A DNA stretch of 64,000 nucleotides from JBJXGE01 sp046154185 (GCA_046154185.1 JBJXGE010000009.1:124001-188000); one strand, 5' to 3'; positions 17,486 through 26,301 are shown, counted from the first letter of the stretch. Program-made: numbers and translations. The notes: generated from the letters alone by a model not told the origin.

Positions 17486-19417
17486 ATGCCAGAAGACTTC
17501 GCACTCTTAAAACGAAACCTCTCGGCTTTGACCGCGCAGCCGCGTTTGCTCAAACGGCTCGAACCCATCGTGCCTTATGGTGACGAGCAGCTTTCGCGGG
17601 CCCGCAGCGGCGATCTCAACATCGAGTTGGTCGGCGTCGACCAACTCAAACGCCCACTCCACTCTCGTCACGAGCCGCGCGCCGAGGCCGAGCGCCTGCT
17701 CGACGGTTCACTCCCGGCGGCGGGCTTGCGCCAGGTCCGCAATTTCCTGTTGCTCGGCGGCGGCCTCGGGTATCTGGCGTTGGCGCTCACGCGACGACTC
17801 GGACCCCGCGACGCCGTCGTCTATGTCGAACGTGATCTGCGACTGTTTCGAACGCTCCTCGGATACGTCGATCTGAGCGCGCTTTTCGAACGGCCCGGCG
17901 TCTTACTCGCCATCGGCGACTCCGCGCGCGAATTGCACGATGCGTTGATCGACCAGCTGCAACGGCTCATGTCGGCGCCGCTGACGTTGATCGCGCACCC
18001 GCCGGCGCTGCAGCTCGACCCCGAAGGCTATCGCGAATTTCGTGACGTCGTGCAGGAGTTCATCACGGAAGGCGCCGTGCAGTTGCGCACCGCGATGTAT
18101 TTGCCACGCATGACGCTGCGGAATCAAACGCAAAACCTCCGCACCTATCTCGAGAGCCCCGGGTACTCGTACTTGAAGGGCGCGTTGCGTGGCCAACCGG
18201 CGATCCTCATCGCGGCAGGGCCATCGTTGCGCAACAACCTCGAACTCCTGCGCGCGGTGCAAGGTCGCGTGACTCTGATCGCGGTCAGCACGAGTCTGCG
18301 CCTCCTCGTCGAACGCGGAATCCAACCGGATTTCACTGTGCTCATCGATTATCACCGGGTCTCCAAGCGCTACTTCGAGGGCATCGCGTCGGCCGCCGCT
18401 CCGCCGATGATCTGCGATCTGAAAGCGTCGCCGGAAGCACTGGCCGCGCATCGCGGACCGCTCTTGTATGGCAATGACTTGGTGTTCAACACGGTCTTTG
18501 ACGGAATATTCGGCGACCTTGGTGAGTTCCCGCCGGGTTCGACGGTCGCGCACACCGCGTTTCATTTTTTGCGCTTTCTCGAGGCCGACCCGATCATTTT
18601 GGTTGGTCAAGATTTGTCCTATCCGGGCGGCCTCATCCATGTGCCGGGGACGGCGATTCAAACGCAGGAGTTTCCGTCGACGCATCGGTACTACACGCTC
18701 GAGATGCGCGAACTCGAGTATTACTACTACGCGCGACAGAAATTTCACAAAGTACCGGCAAACGATGGCGGCGTCGTGCCGACGGACGATGTGTTTTTGA
18801 GCTACATACGAGAGTACGAACGCTATATCGCGGAAGCGCCGGTGCGCGTCATCAACGCAACCGAAGGCGGTGCGAGGATCGCAGGATGTGATGTCAAGTC
18901 GCTCGCCCAGGCGCTCGAAGATTTTGGCGGTCTTGAACGGCCCGATCTGCGAGCGCGCATCGAGGCGGCGTGTGCGGCGCTCAATCTCGAAGAGCGGCGC
19001 GCGAAGACGCGCGATCTTCTGGAGCAACGCATCGACCAAATTTCCGAGCTGCGCGACTCTTATGATCGCATGCTCAAGTTGCTCAACCGCATCGTGCGGG
19101 CGAATGAAAGCGGACGACCAGCCGATCGGCTTGTTGAAAAAGTGCATGAGTTGCGCACTGCGGTCCGCGAACACGGCAAAATCTATCTGTTACTCACGAC
19201 ACTCGCGCAAAGCGACCTCTGGCGGCGTTTGCAAGATGACCGGACTTTAGATGCCGAAGAAGGCCAAGGCATCGCCCGCCAACAGCGACAAGCGGAACGC
19301 GATCAGCGCTACGTGAAAGGCCTGTACGAGGCGGCGGCTTTCCTCCTCGATTGCTTACGCGAATCGCGCGACTTGCTCGGCGCGACATCCAGCGCCACGA
19401 TCACGGTCAATGACTGA
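17486..19417 (+). CDS. DUF115 / motility-accessory-factor-like protein
   Basis: A 643-residue DUF115 (MptE-like, Maf-type) protein. The core has the family's ILIAAGPSLRNNLELL motif near residue 235, then LIAVSTSLRLLVERGIQPDF and a DYH segment, consistent with the Rossmann-like nucleotide-sugar-binding fold of Maf glycosyltransferases. N- and C-terminal helical flanks are typical of the long version. ATG 17486 has AAGGAG 6 bases upstream. In other bacteria Maf proteins add pseudaminic or legionaminic acid to flagellin, but no flagellar or nonulosonate genes are in this window, so the acceptor here is unknown. Confidence 0.85.
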   Translation: MPEDFALLKRNLSALTAQPRLLKRLEPIVPYGDEQLSRARSGDLNIELVGVDQLKRPLHSRHEPRAEAERLLDGSLPAAGLRQVRNFLLLGGGLGYLALALTRRLGPRDAVVYVERDLRLFRTLLGYVDLSALFERPGVLLAIGDSARELHDALIDQLQRLMSAPLTLIAHPPALQLDPEGYREFRDVVQEFITEGAVQLRTAMYLPRMTLRNQTQNLRTYLESPGYSYLKGALRGQPAILIAAGPSLRNNLELLRAVQGRVTLIAVSTSLRLLVERGIQPDFTVLIDYHRVSKRYFEGIASAAAPPMICDLKASPEALAAHRGPLLYGNDLVFNTVFDGIFGDLGEFPPGSTVAHTAFHFLRFLEADPIILVGQDLSYPGGLIHVPGTAIQTQEFPSTHRYYTLEMRELEYYYYARQKFHKVPANDGGVVPTDDVFLSYIREYERYIAEAPVRVINATEGGARIAGCDVKSLAQALEDFGGLERPDLRARIEAACAALNLEERRAKTRDLLEQRIDQISELRDSYDRMLKLLNRIVRANESGRPADRLVEKVHELRTAVREHGKIYLLLTTLAQSDLWRRLQDDRTLDAEEGQGIARQQRQAERDQRYVKGLYEAAAFLLDCLRESRDLLGATSSATITVND

Positions 19418-19438
19418 GTTATCGGACACTCGTGGATC

Positions 19439-19467
19439 TTGTGTTTCTCGCAACTCGAACGGATGAT
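19439..19467 (+). promoter_or_regulatory. Promoter of tRNA-Arg
   Basis: TTGTGT at 19439-19444, a 17-base spacer and GATGAT at 19462-19467 lie 14 bases before the tRNA. Each hexamer matches the sigma-70 consensus at four positions. Confidence 0.5.
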
Positions 19468-19481
19468 TCTGGCGCTTGTGG

Positions 19482-19558
19482 GCGCCCGTAGCTCAGCTGG
19501 ATAGAGCAACGGATTTCTAATCCGTCGGTCGCAGGTTCGAGTCCTGCCGGGCGCGCCA
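19482..19558 (+). tRNA. tRNA-Arg (UCU)
   Basis: The cloverleaf is complete: acceptor GCGCCCG/CGGGCGC, D-arm with TAGCTCAGCTGGATAGAGC, anticodon stem ACGGA/TCCGT around loop TTTCTAA (anticodon UCU), T-arm GCAGG-TTCGAGT-CCTGC, discriminator G. The 3' CCA is encoded at 19556-19558, unlike tRNA-Pro. Confidence 0.96.
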
Positions 19559-19796
19559 GATTCAACAAAAAGCGATGAACACGCTTGCGACGGAACGCGT
19601 TTTTCACCAACACAAGAAGATGGGGTCGGGTGGGCAATCGTGTGAAGCTGCGCGTAGGCGTGGAGGGCGCCACGACGACCCGTGCCTTGCATTGCCACGT
19701 CGAATCGGTCTAATCCAATCACAATTCATAATCACACTCTGCAAATCGGCCCGGGCTACCAAAGCAAGTCTGCTCTTTTTGGCAAAGGAGGCGTGC

Positions 19797-20624
19797 GTGT
19801 TTTTCCCCAAAGTGAGTAACTCTGTCGGCACAACAATAGGGTTGTTCAGCTTGCTGTTGTTTACGACAGCGGTCGAAGGGCAATGGACCTTCGTGCGCGG
19901 CGACTCGAACGGCGATGGGCAAGTGCAGACCAGCGATTGGATCTACACGCTCGCGTATCTGTTCTTGTCCGGGCCCGTCGAGTGCAAGGACGCGCTCGAC
20001 GCGAATGACTCGGGCGGCGTCGACATCGCGGACGCAGTCTACGTGCTCGAGTATTTGTTCATCGCGGGCGCGCCGCCGCCAGCGCCGTTCGCGGCCTGCG
20101 GTGCCGATCCGACGCTGGACGCGCTCGACTGCATCGGCCCGCTTCCGGGCTGCCGGCCAGTCTTTGACGGCCCTCTGTATCCAGGTCCGCAGTTCGATGT
20201 GGGCGTGTTTCCCTTTTCCGTCACGGTCGGTGACGTGGATGGCGACGGCGACCTCGATGCGCTGACGGCGAACCCCGACTCCGAAACGATGAGCGTGCTG
20301 CTTGGAAACGGCGACGGCACGTTTGCGGCGCAGGCGCAGTACGGCGTGGGCGCGGGTCCCTTTTCCGTCACGGTCGGTGACGTGGATGGCGACGGCGACC
20401 TCGACGCGTTGGCGGCGAACTCGGGCTCGGACTCCACCACAATCAGCGTGCTGTTCGGAAACGGCGACGGCACGTTTGCGGCGCAGGCGCAGTACGGCGT
20501 AGGCGCGAATCCTCGGTCCGTCACAGTCGGTGACGTGGATGGCGACGGCGACCTCGACGCGCTGACGGCCAACGTCGACTCCAACACGATCAGCGTGCTG
20601 CTCAATCGGCGACTCAGTCCGTGA
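19797..20624 (+). CDS. Exported dockerin-like / FG-GAP repeat protein
   Basis: A 275-residue exported protein. The start is a GTG with a near-perfect AAAGGAGG site 5 bases upstream; the upstream reading to 19575 runs through non-coding sequence. After the signal peptide (hydrophobic VGTTIGLFSLLLFTTA) comes a planctomycete dockerin-type pair: FVRGDSNGDGQVQTSDWIY and DANDSGGVDIADAVYVLEYLF. Three FG-GAP/VCBS units follow, each with VTVGDVDGDGDLDAL. The units are nearly identical in DNA (about 150 bases each), which points to recent internal duplication. Dockerin-like repeats may anchor the protein to cohesin-like partners at the cell surface; that is inference. Confidence 0.82.
   Translation: MFFPKVSNSVGTTIGLFSLLLFTTAVEGQWTFVRGDSNGDGQVQTSDWIYTLAYLFLSGPVECKDALDANDSGGVDIADAVYVLEYLFIAGAPPPAPFAACGADPTLDALDCIGPLPGCRPVFDGPLYPGPQFDVGVFPFSVTVGDVDGDGDLDALTANPDSETMSVLLGNGDGTFAAQAQYGVGAGPFSVTVGDVDGDGDLDALAANSGSDSTTISVLFGNGDGTFAAQAQYGVGANPRSVTVGDVDGDGDLDALTANVDSNTISVLLNRRLSP
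20214..20610 (+). repeat. Near-identical FG-GAP coding repeats
   Basis: Three tandem copies share the core GTCGGTGACGTGGATGGCGA (near 20225, 20372 and 20525). The first two linkers share GGAAACGGCGACGGCACGTT almost exactly. The period is about 147-153 bases and keeps the reading frame. Confidence 0.85.
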
Positions 20625-20633
20625 TGATGCCCG

Positions 20634-20664
20634 GTGTCTCACGTTCCGTAAAAGCGTGGGACAC
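20634..20664 (+). terminator. Hairpin after the dockerin/FG-GAP gene
   Basis: GTGTCTCACG at 20634-20643 pairs with CGTGGGACAC at 20655-20664 (10 bp with one G-T pair) around an 11-base loop. There is no T-run, so it may be a weak or factor-assisted terminator or a transcript-end stabiliser. Confidence 0.45.
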
Positions 20665-20738
20665 GAATGGACTCAGTCCAGTGCACCAGCATTGGACGCT
20701 TTCAAATGGCCAACCAGGTTCACGGACGGGCATTCAAA

Positions 20739-21854
20739 ATGCGTAAGTCAGTCGTTCTTTCATTCGCCAGTGTCACTTTCTTGACCGTGGGCTGCGCCAC
20801 ACAGCCCGAATCCGCACAAGAATCCGACACGATCAGTCGTTCCCCGCCAACGTTCAACCAAACACAATCGACTCAAGACGCTACCCATTCTCCGAACACG
20901 CCAGATGTGCAATCGCGGCCAACTGCTCTCGTCATCGACGTGGCGCCAACGTCTGAAATACGCGGAGTGGTGCGATCAGTTTTTCAGGATTCACGCGGAA
21001 CACTTTGGATAGGCGGCGAATGCGACCTGTTCCGGAACGACGGAAGTACTCTGACCAGCTACGGCATCAGGGATGATCTGGGCCAGGGCGTCACGATCAA
21101 ACAGATCGTCGAAGACAAGGCCGGCAACATATGGTGTGGAACAACGGGTGGCATCACCAGAATCGATGGGAAGTCATTCACGAGCTTCGGCGAACAACAC
21201 GGCTTGATCAGCTTCGATGTATGGAGCATGGCTGTTGACGCGAGCGGCGTGATGTGGATTGGCACCATCGAGGGTGTCTGTCGATTCGACGGAAAAACGT
21301 TTTCCCCCTTCGCACTTCCAGAAGCCCAGCCCGATCCGACCAGGGGCGTGACCAGCGGCAAGTTCGTGCATTGCATCACGGTGGACCGCAAAGGGCAGGT
21401 GTGGTTCGGCACAAATGGAGGAGCGTACATCTACGACGGAAAGACCTTGAGAAACATGTCAGAACGCGACGGCCTGCCGAACAACGCCGTCGGCAGTATT
21501 CTCGAAGACAAGTCGGGAAACATCTGGTTCGGGACGGGTCACGGGGGAATAAGTCGGTTTGATGGAAGAGACTTTACAAACTTCACCGAGCAAGGAATCG
21601 TTGAAGGCAAGGAGATCTGGTGCATTCACGAAGATCGATCCGGAAACGTGTGGTTCGCCGGCAAGCGTTCTGGCACGTATCGATATGACGGCAACGCTTT
21701 CACGAGATTGAATGAGCAGGACGGCATAACTTCACTCGCGTTTTCCATCCTGGAAGACAACAGCGGACGGCTGTGGCTCGGCGGAGTACAAGGCCTCTTT
21801 CGGCATGACGGTGAATCGTTTATCCGAGTCACAAAGGATGGTCCTTGGCGGTAA
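20739..21854 (+). CDS. Lipoprotein with two-component-regulator propeller repeats
   Basis: A 371-residue lipoprotein. From ATG 20739 the signal peptide MRKSVVLSFASVTFLTVGC has a lipobox ending at Cys19. A Ser/Thr/Pro-rich linker is followed by about seven Reg_prop repeats, recognised as ILEDKSGNIWFGTGHGGISRF-type units (IVEDKAGNIWCGT, AVDASGVMWIGT, TVDRKGQVWFGT, IHEDRSGNVWFAG, ILEDNSGRLWLGG). Such repeats build the periplasmic sensor propeller of hybrid histidine kinases, but here no kinase or Y_Y_Y domain follows. It is therefore a stand-alone ligand-binding propeller. An ATG at 20706 is an alternative start but would bury the signal peptide. Confidence 0.85.
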   Translation: MRKSVVLSFASVTFLTVGCATQPESAQESDTISRSPPTFNQTQSTQDATHSPNTPDVQSRPTALVIDVAPTSEIRGVVRSVFQDSRGTLWIGGECDLFRNDGSTLTSYGIRDDLGQGVTIKQIVEDKAGNIWCGTTGGITRIDGKSFTSFGEQHGLISFDVWSMAVDASGVMWIGTIEGVCRFDGKTFSPFALPEAQPDPTRGVTSGKFVHCITVDRKGQVWFGTNGGAYIYDGKTLRNMSERDGLPNNAVGSILEDKSGNIWFGTGHGGISRFDGRDFTNFTEQGIVEGKEIWCIHEDRSGNVWFAGKRSGTYRYDGNAFTRLNEQDGITSLAFSILEDNSGRLWLGGVQGLFRHDGESFIRVTKDGPWR

Positions 21855-22166
21855 GAAAGCACGGTTTCGAGCTACTACGAGCTCGCTAAATAAAATCGCG
21901 CGATAGTTCCAACTGCTATTCCGACGCGGGTTCTGGTTAGGACGCGACGACTGAAGACTTGCTATTCTGCGCCGCGAGATACACTTCGCCTCACTGTAGT
22001 TTCTTTCGCCTGCGTTTGAATTCGTCAATGCACCAGCTCAGCAGCTGCCGCTCGCTTCGTCTCCAAACGGCTGCGGCGTGCCTGGCGCATGCCTTGGAAA
22101 AACAGCGCGAACGTTGGCGAATTGAGTTGGCAATTGGAACGCACTAATGAGTGCTTGGAGGAACAA
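21855..22166. other. Intergenic region, one hairpin, no gene
   Basis: The only structure seen is a 6-bp hairpin, CGAGCT (21868-21873) with AGCTCG (21880-21885), just after the propeller-lipoprotein gene; it lacks a T-run. Short ORFs in the rest have no ribosome-binding site. Its promoter content for the next gene is not obvious. Confidence 0.4.
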
Positions 22167-23774
22167 TTGAGCCAGAGGCAAATTCGACTATTCCTGACGA
22201 GCTGGCTCGCCTGCGTGGCGTTGGCCAGCGGCGGCTGCCACTCCGAAGGTGGCGACGCCCGAGTCGACCAGGAGGTGTCGCTGGCGGTGCCGGATGCGCC
22301 CAGCACGCGAATCGCGCATGCCGCCACGGAACCAGTGGCCCCGCGGAAAAAAATAAACCTCGCGTTTTTTCAACCGCCGGAGAATCCGCCGCCTGGTCAA
22401 CCGGATGACCCGCCGCCGGAGCCCGAGATTCCGGAAGCGCGGCAAGCACCACCCGCGGTGAATGGCCCCGAGCCGTGGCGTCCGCTCGACTATCAGCCAC
22501 CCAAGACGGATCCGGAGGCGAGCGTCGACGTCGAGCCCGCCATTCCGCTCATCGACGATGAGCCGCGCACGGGTAGTTGCCCGAATAACCTGTTCATCGA
22601 TTTGACGGCCGGCGCGCTCAACGAACCTGGCTCGATCGCAACGGCGTACGGCTCGCTCGGTCTCAACCTGGGATTGCCGCTGTGTTCAGACCTCGGGGCG
22701 GGCTTGCAGATCGGCGGTGACATCACCAAGCAGGAGGAAGACGCGTACGAGGTCGATGGAACCGCGGGTGGATTCGTGCGCGGCATCGCGTTCGGCAAAC
22801 GTATCCAAGCGGGCGGAGCGGTCGTCGGCGACTTCCGCCATGCGGCAAGCCACGAGGAACTATTCGATCTGCGAGGTGTCTTGGGGATCACGCTCGACGA
22901 ACGCGAGCATTTCGGCGTGACGGCGACGTTTCCGCTGAACAACGTGCGAATCGATACGCCGACGGAACGCATCAAAGAGCAAATGTCGCAGCGGCAGTCG
23001 TTTTTCTGGGGACACGAATGCACCGACAATCTGCAGAGCGAACTCTCGATCGGTTACCAAGCCGGCGAGACCGACGCGATGATTCTCGGGGCGAACTTGT
23101 CGTGGGAAGTCTCTCCGGTCTTGGCCATCGCACCGATGGTCGAAATGAACACGCGGGGTGACTACGCGGCGGGCGTGAGCTTTGTGCTGGATGTCGGAGC
23201 GACGGGCCGTCCGTCGACGATCAACTACTTTCATCAGCGCGGGAGCGACGACTTCACACCCTTCGCCAAGCGCAGCTTTCCTGTGATGTTGGTCGAGCGA
23301 ACCGATCGTTCGCTGCTTGCGAGTGGATCTGGAAGTGGCCCAGGACCCAACGACCCGCCACCAGATGGCCCACCCGATGATCCGGACGACCCGGACGACC
23401 CGGACGACCCGGACGACCCGGACGATCCACCTTGTCCGAAGGACCCGAAGGACCCGAAGGACCCGAAGGACTGTCCGCCAAAGCCGCCGAAGTGTCCACC
23501 GGACCCGAAGTGTCCGCCGAAACCGAAGTGCCCACCGGAGCCGAAGTGTCCGCCGAAGCCGAAGTGTCCACCGGAGCCGAAGTGTGAGCCGAAGCCGAAG
23601 CGTCCACCGGAGCCGAAGTGTCCACCGCCACCGAAGCCGCCGAAACCTCCGCGTGATCCGAAATGTCCAGACCCGCCGGGCAAAGGGAAGGACAAGAAAG
23701 ACCGCGATGATTACTGGAGTGGCAAGTGGAAAGGCAAGTCCGACGGGCTCTGGAGTGGTGGCTGGAAGGACTAA
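22167..23774 (+). CDS. Exported beta-barrel-like protein with Cys-Pro-Pro repeat tail
   Basis: A 535-residue exported protein. The start is a TTG with GGAGG 5 bases upstream; the next residues (RQIRLFLTSWLACVALASGGC) form a signal peptide, possibly a lipoprotein one. A Pro/Glu-rich linker leads to a domain at about 145-400 with alternating strands (LFIDLTAGALN, GLNLGLPL, GAGLQIGGDI) like planctomycete outer-membrane barrel proteins. The tail is low complexity: an Asp-Asp-Pro run, Lys-Asp-Pro repeats, about ten Cys-Pro-Pro-(Lys/Glu)-Pro-Lys units, then a Trp-Ser-Gly-Lys-Trp basic end. About a dozen cysteines in the tail suggest disulfide cross-linking outside the cytoplasm. I do not recognise a named family. 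It converges on lpxD. Confidence 0.78.
   Translation: MSQRQIRLFLTSWLACVALASGGCHSEGGDARVDQEVSLAVPDAPSTRIAHAATEPVAPRKKINLAFFQPPENPPPGQPDDPPPEPEIPEARQAPPAVNGPEPWRPLDYQPPKTDPEASVDVEPAIPLIDDEPRTGSCPNNLFIDLTAGALNEPGSIATAYGSLGLNLGLPLCSDLGAGLQIGGDITKQEEDAYEVDGTAGGFVRGIAFGKRIQAGGAVVGDFRHAASHEELFDLRGVLGITLDEREHFGVTATFPLNNVRIDTPTERIKEQMSQRQSFFWGHECTDNLQSELSIGYQAGETDAMILGANLSWEVSPVLAIAPMVEMNTRGDYAAGVSFVLDVGATGRPSTINYFHQRGSDDFTPFAKRSFPVMLVERTDRSLLASGSGSGPGPNDPPPDGPPDDPDDPDDPDDPDDPDDPPCPKDPKDPKDPKDCPPKPPKCPPDPKCPPKPKCPPEPKCPPKPKCPPEPKCEPKPKRPPEPKCPPPPKPPKPPRDPKCPDPPGKGKDKKDRDDYWSGKWKGKSDGLWSGGWKD
23371..23640 (+). repeat. Tandem 9- and 18-base coding repeats (DDP, KDP, CPPxPK)
   Basis: First a 9-base unit GACCCGGAC is repeated about five times (23376-23424). 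Then AAGGACCCG is repeated about four times. Then an 18-base CPPxPK-coding unit (core AAGTGTCC) runs to 23640. The repeats give glycine-rich phantom ORFs on the other strand. Confidence 0.9.
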
Positions 23775-23795
23775 GCCCAACGGTGCGACGGCGCG

Positions 23796-24851
23796 CTAGG
23801 ACTTGCCATGTTTCTCGTCGAGGCGCTCCCGGAGCGCCTCGATTTCGCGCTCGAGCTCCGCGAGCCGCACGCGCAGTTCGGGCAACCGACTCATGCTCGC
23901 GAAGACCCGGGCAGCGTGTCGCGAATCGAGCGCGGGCGATCCCAACATCGTGCTGCCGGCCGGCACCGAATGGTGAACTCCCGCCTGCGCTCCGATCCGC
24001 GCGCCATCGCCGACGACTAAGTGGCCCGCAAGTCCGACTTGTCCGCCGAGCATGACCCGCGACCCGATCGTACTCGATCCGGCCAGGCCGACCTGCGCGC
24101 ACAAGAAACTGTGGGCGCCGACGCGACTGTTGTGTCCCACTTGTACGAGGTTGTCGATCTTCGTCCCACAGCCGATGACGGTGTCGTCGAGCATGCCGCG
24201 ATCGATGGTGCTGTTCGCGCCAATCTCGACATCGTCTTCAATGACAACGCGGCCGCAGTGTCGAATTTTATGTGCGCCCGTCGGCGACTCGGCGTAGCCA
24301 AAACCATCACTGCCGAGTACTGCACCCGCATGAATAATGCAGCGTGAGCCGACGACGGTACGCGCGTAAAGCGTCGCGTTCGGGTAGATGACGACGTCGT
24401 CCGCAATTTGAGTTCCGCGGCCGACGCAGACGCCCGGATAAAGAGTCACTCGGTCGCCGATGACCGTGTCCGCCGCGATAAAAACATTCGCGCCGATGCG
24501 AGCGTCTACCCCGACGCGCACGCTCGAGTGGATGGTCGCGGCCGGTGAGATGCCCTGAAATGGCGCCAGCGGCTCCGGATGAAAGAGCTCCAACGCGCGA
24601 GCAAATGCGAGCTTCGGGTTTTTCGCGCGCAGCAGAGCGACGCGGGGAGTGAATCCCGGCGCCGCGAATTTCTCCGCGACGATGAGCGCACTCGCGCGAA
24701 TCGCCTCCGGTTCCGGCGCCTTTTTCAATTCATCGGCGATGAAACTCAACTGTCCGGCCTCGGCTAACAACAACGGCGCTACCGAACTCACGACGAGGGT
24801 CGCGTCGCCTTCGAGTCGCGCGCCGACCTGCTCCGCGATTTCGCCGAGCAT
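23796..24851 (-). CDS. lpxD: UDP-3-O-(3-hydroxyacyl)glucosamine N-acyltransferase
   Basis: A 351-residue LpxD, the third enzyme of lipid A synthesis, which N-acylates UDP-3-O-acyl-glucosamine in the cytoplasm. Residues 1-100 form the uridine-binding N-terminal domain. A left-handed beta-helix of hexapeptide repeats follows (VRVGVDARIGANVFIAADTVIG and onward, in parts). The catalytic block is FGYAESPTGAHKIRHCGRV, then NSTIDRG and NLVQVGHNSRVG with the active-site His. A C-terminal coiled helix ends the protein. ATG 24851 is taken; a TTG at 24860 would add three residues. It follows the DUF1573 gene by 96 bases. The other early lipid A genes lie 5-16 kb away on the plus strand. Confidence 0.95.
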   Translation of the reverse strand: MLGEIAEQVGARLEGDATLVVSSVAPLLLAEAGQLSFIADELKKAPEPEAIRASALIVAEKFAAPGFTPRVALLRAKNPKLAFARALELFHPEPLAPFQGISPAATIHSSVRVGVDARIGANVFIAADTVIGDRVTLYPGVCVGRGTQIADDVVIYPNATLYARTVVGSRCIIHAGAVLGSDGFGYAESPTGAHKIRHCGRVVIEDDVEIGANSTIDRGMLDDTVIGCGTKIDNLVQVGHNSRVGAHSFLCAQVGLAGSSTIGSRVMLGGQVGLAGHLVVGDGARIGAQAGVHHSVPAGSTMLGSPALDSRHAARVFASMSRLPELRVRLAELEREIEALRERLDEKHGKS

Positions 24852-24947
24852 TATTTTCAATGTGTGATTTCCATGTTTCTTGGCAAACCTGTCCTTGGTG
24901 AGCCTGATTGTGAACGAAGGTTTCTGAACGAAGACTCTGTGCGGAAG

Positions 24948-26081
24948 TTAAGGGCGCTTCGTCGTTTCGGGTATGAATCCCAAAGTTTTGATTCGGTATT
25001 CAGGCCGCTCCGGGTGGTCCGTTTTGATCGTGAACTCGCCGCTGATCCCACCCGAGCTCGGGTACGGAGCTCTCAGCTTGGCGGTCAGCACGTAACCGCC
25101 GCCGGCTCGTTCGCTTTGACTGACGTCGAGCTGCGCGGGGACACCTTGCTTTTGGGGACCCGGCGCGTAGGTGATGTCAAGGATGCGAAACGCGCGTCCA
25201 TCAACCGCGAACAACTCAACACGTTGCTCGGCTTTCACGAGGTCGTCGATGCGATTGAAATTGAAGAGATCGGGCGATGCGCGCAGCCCGCGATAGACCG
25301 TGCCCGAAATCGGCACCACGAGCGCGAGCCCGTTGACTGTGCATCGCAGTTCGCCGCTGAAGTTCCCTTCCGGTTGTTCGGTGTCGAGCTCGAGACCGAT
25401 CGTGACAGTTCCAGCGGCTGCATCCGTTGTCGTCTTGGCCGCGACGCGCAAACCTTGCTTGACGAACGCCGACGCGACGACTTCCACGTTCTCGACGGTG
25501 GGCGCGCGAGCTTGCGGTCGTGATCGGCGAATCGTCACGTTGCGCCGCGCGTCGGGTGCCGTGCCGCCAAAGACGCCGAACATCGACAAGTGTTTCTCTT
25601 CGTTGGCGATGGCGATATCGGGGTGAAATCGCGCTTCAATCGTCAACGAGGTGACGGGCTGTTGGCCCGCCTGTAAGGCGAAGTCAACATGCTTCGAAAA
25701 CGCTCCGAAGCCGCGGCCGAGTGAGACCTGCACTTCGCCTTCCCGCTTCTCGCCCGGGCTCAGCGGCTGGAGTGCAAACACGACCTTCATGCAGTCACAG
25801 GAAGACTTCGGCGCGGCTAGGACGAGCGGCTGATCGAGCAGGTTCTCAATGGTGAAACGGACGGACTTTTTCTCGTTGTGGCCGACGACACCCAGGTCGA
25901 ATTGGTCGGGCGTAAGCCGGAAGGACGGCGCGTTGGAGGCGACCCGCGTTTCGGACGCCTGCAGTACGACCGCGCAGACCACGAGTGCCGCCGCCAAGAA
26001 TGTTTGTCCTGCGCGATCGCGCCGCCGCAACGACCGGCGCAGAATCGTCCAACGCATCTTCTTCACGACTACTCTCGACAT
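24948..26081 (-). CDS. DUF1573-containing exported protein
   Basis: A 377-residue protein with an N-terminal membrane/signal segment (FLAAALVVCAVVLQASE). The next section matches DUF1573: FDLGVVGHNEKKSVRFTIENL, PLVLAAPKSSCDCMKV and LSPGEKREGEVQV. The usual SCGCT motif appears here as SCDCM. The family has an immunoglobulin-like fold and is common in secreted proteins of Planctomycetota and Bacteroidota; its role is unknown. A second repeat-like domain covers about 230-370 (SPDLFNFNRIDDL and TIKTDHPERPEYRI). ATG 26081 is taken; a start at 26057 is also possible. It is probably co-transcribed with lpxD downstream. Confidence 0.82.
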   Translation of the reverse strand: MSRVVVKKMRWTILRRSLRRRDRAGQTFLAAALVVCAVVLQASETRVASNAPSFRLTPDQFDLGVVGHNEKKSVRFTIENLLDQPLVLAAPKSSCDCMKVVFALQPLSPGEKREGEVQVSLGRGFGAFSKHVDFALQAGQQPVTSLTIEARFHPDIAIANEEKHLSMFGVFGGTAPDARRNVTIRRSRPQARAPTVENVEVVASAFVKQGLRVAAKTTTDAAAGTVTIGLELDTEQPEGNFSGELRCTVNGLALVVPISGTVYRGLRASPDLFNFNRIDDLVKAEQRVELFAVDGRAFRILDITYAPGPQKQGVPAQLDVSQSERAGGGYVLTAKLRAPYPSSGGISGEFTIKTDHPERPEYRIKTLGFIPETTKRP

Positions 26082-26289
26082 CGTTACCGAACTGCCTTTC
26101 GCGGCCGGGCAGAATACCCGGCTCCGAGGCTCCGCGGTAGGCACGCGTTCGTGCACTTACCATCGACGTGCGCTAACTTCAACCTCACCGACCGGCAAGC
26201 GGAGCGTGGGAAAAAACTCGAGACCCTATGCCATGCGCGACTTTGGCGAACGAACTGCCGAGCCCAACGGCTGCGTGAGGCAAGATCGC

Positions 26290-26295
26290 TATAAT
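26290..26295 (+). promoter_or_regulatory. -10 box (TATAAT) of candidate small RNA
   Basis: A perfect TATAAT stands in a non-coding region. The -35 region, 17-18 bases upstream, is poor (AACGGC). Initiation is expected near 26302. Confidence 0.5.
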
Positions 26296-26301
26296 ACCGC
26301 G

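Noticed and set aside
23234..23695. Silk-like Gly/Phe/His-rich ORF on the minus strand
   Set aside because: It is the exact antisense shadow of the CPPxPK and DDP coding repeats. The plus-strand gene has a ribosome-binding site and signal peptide.
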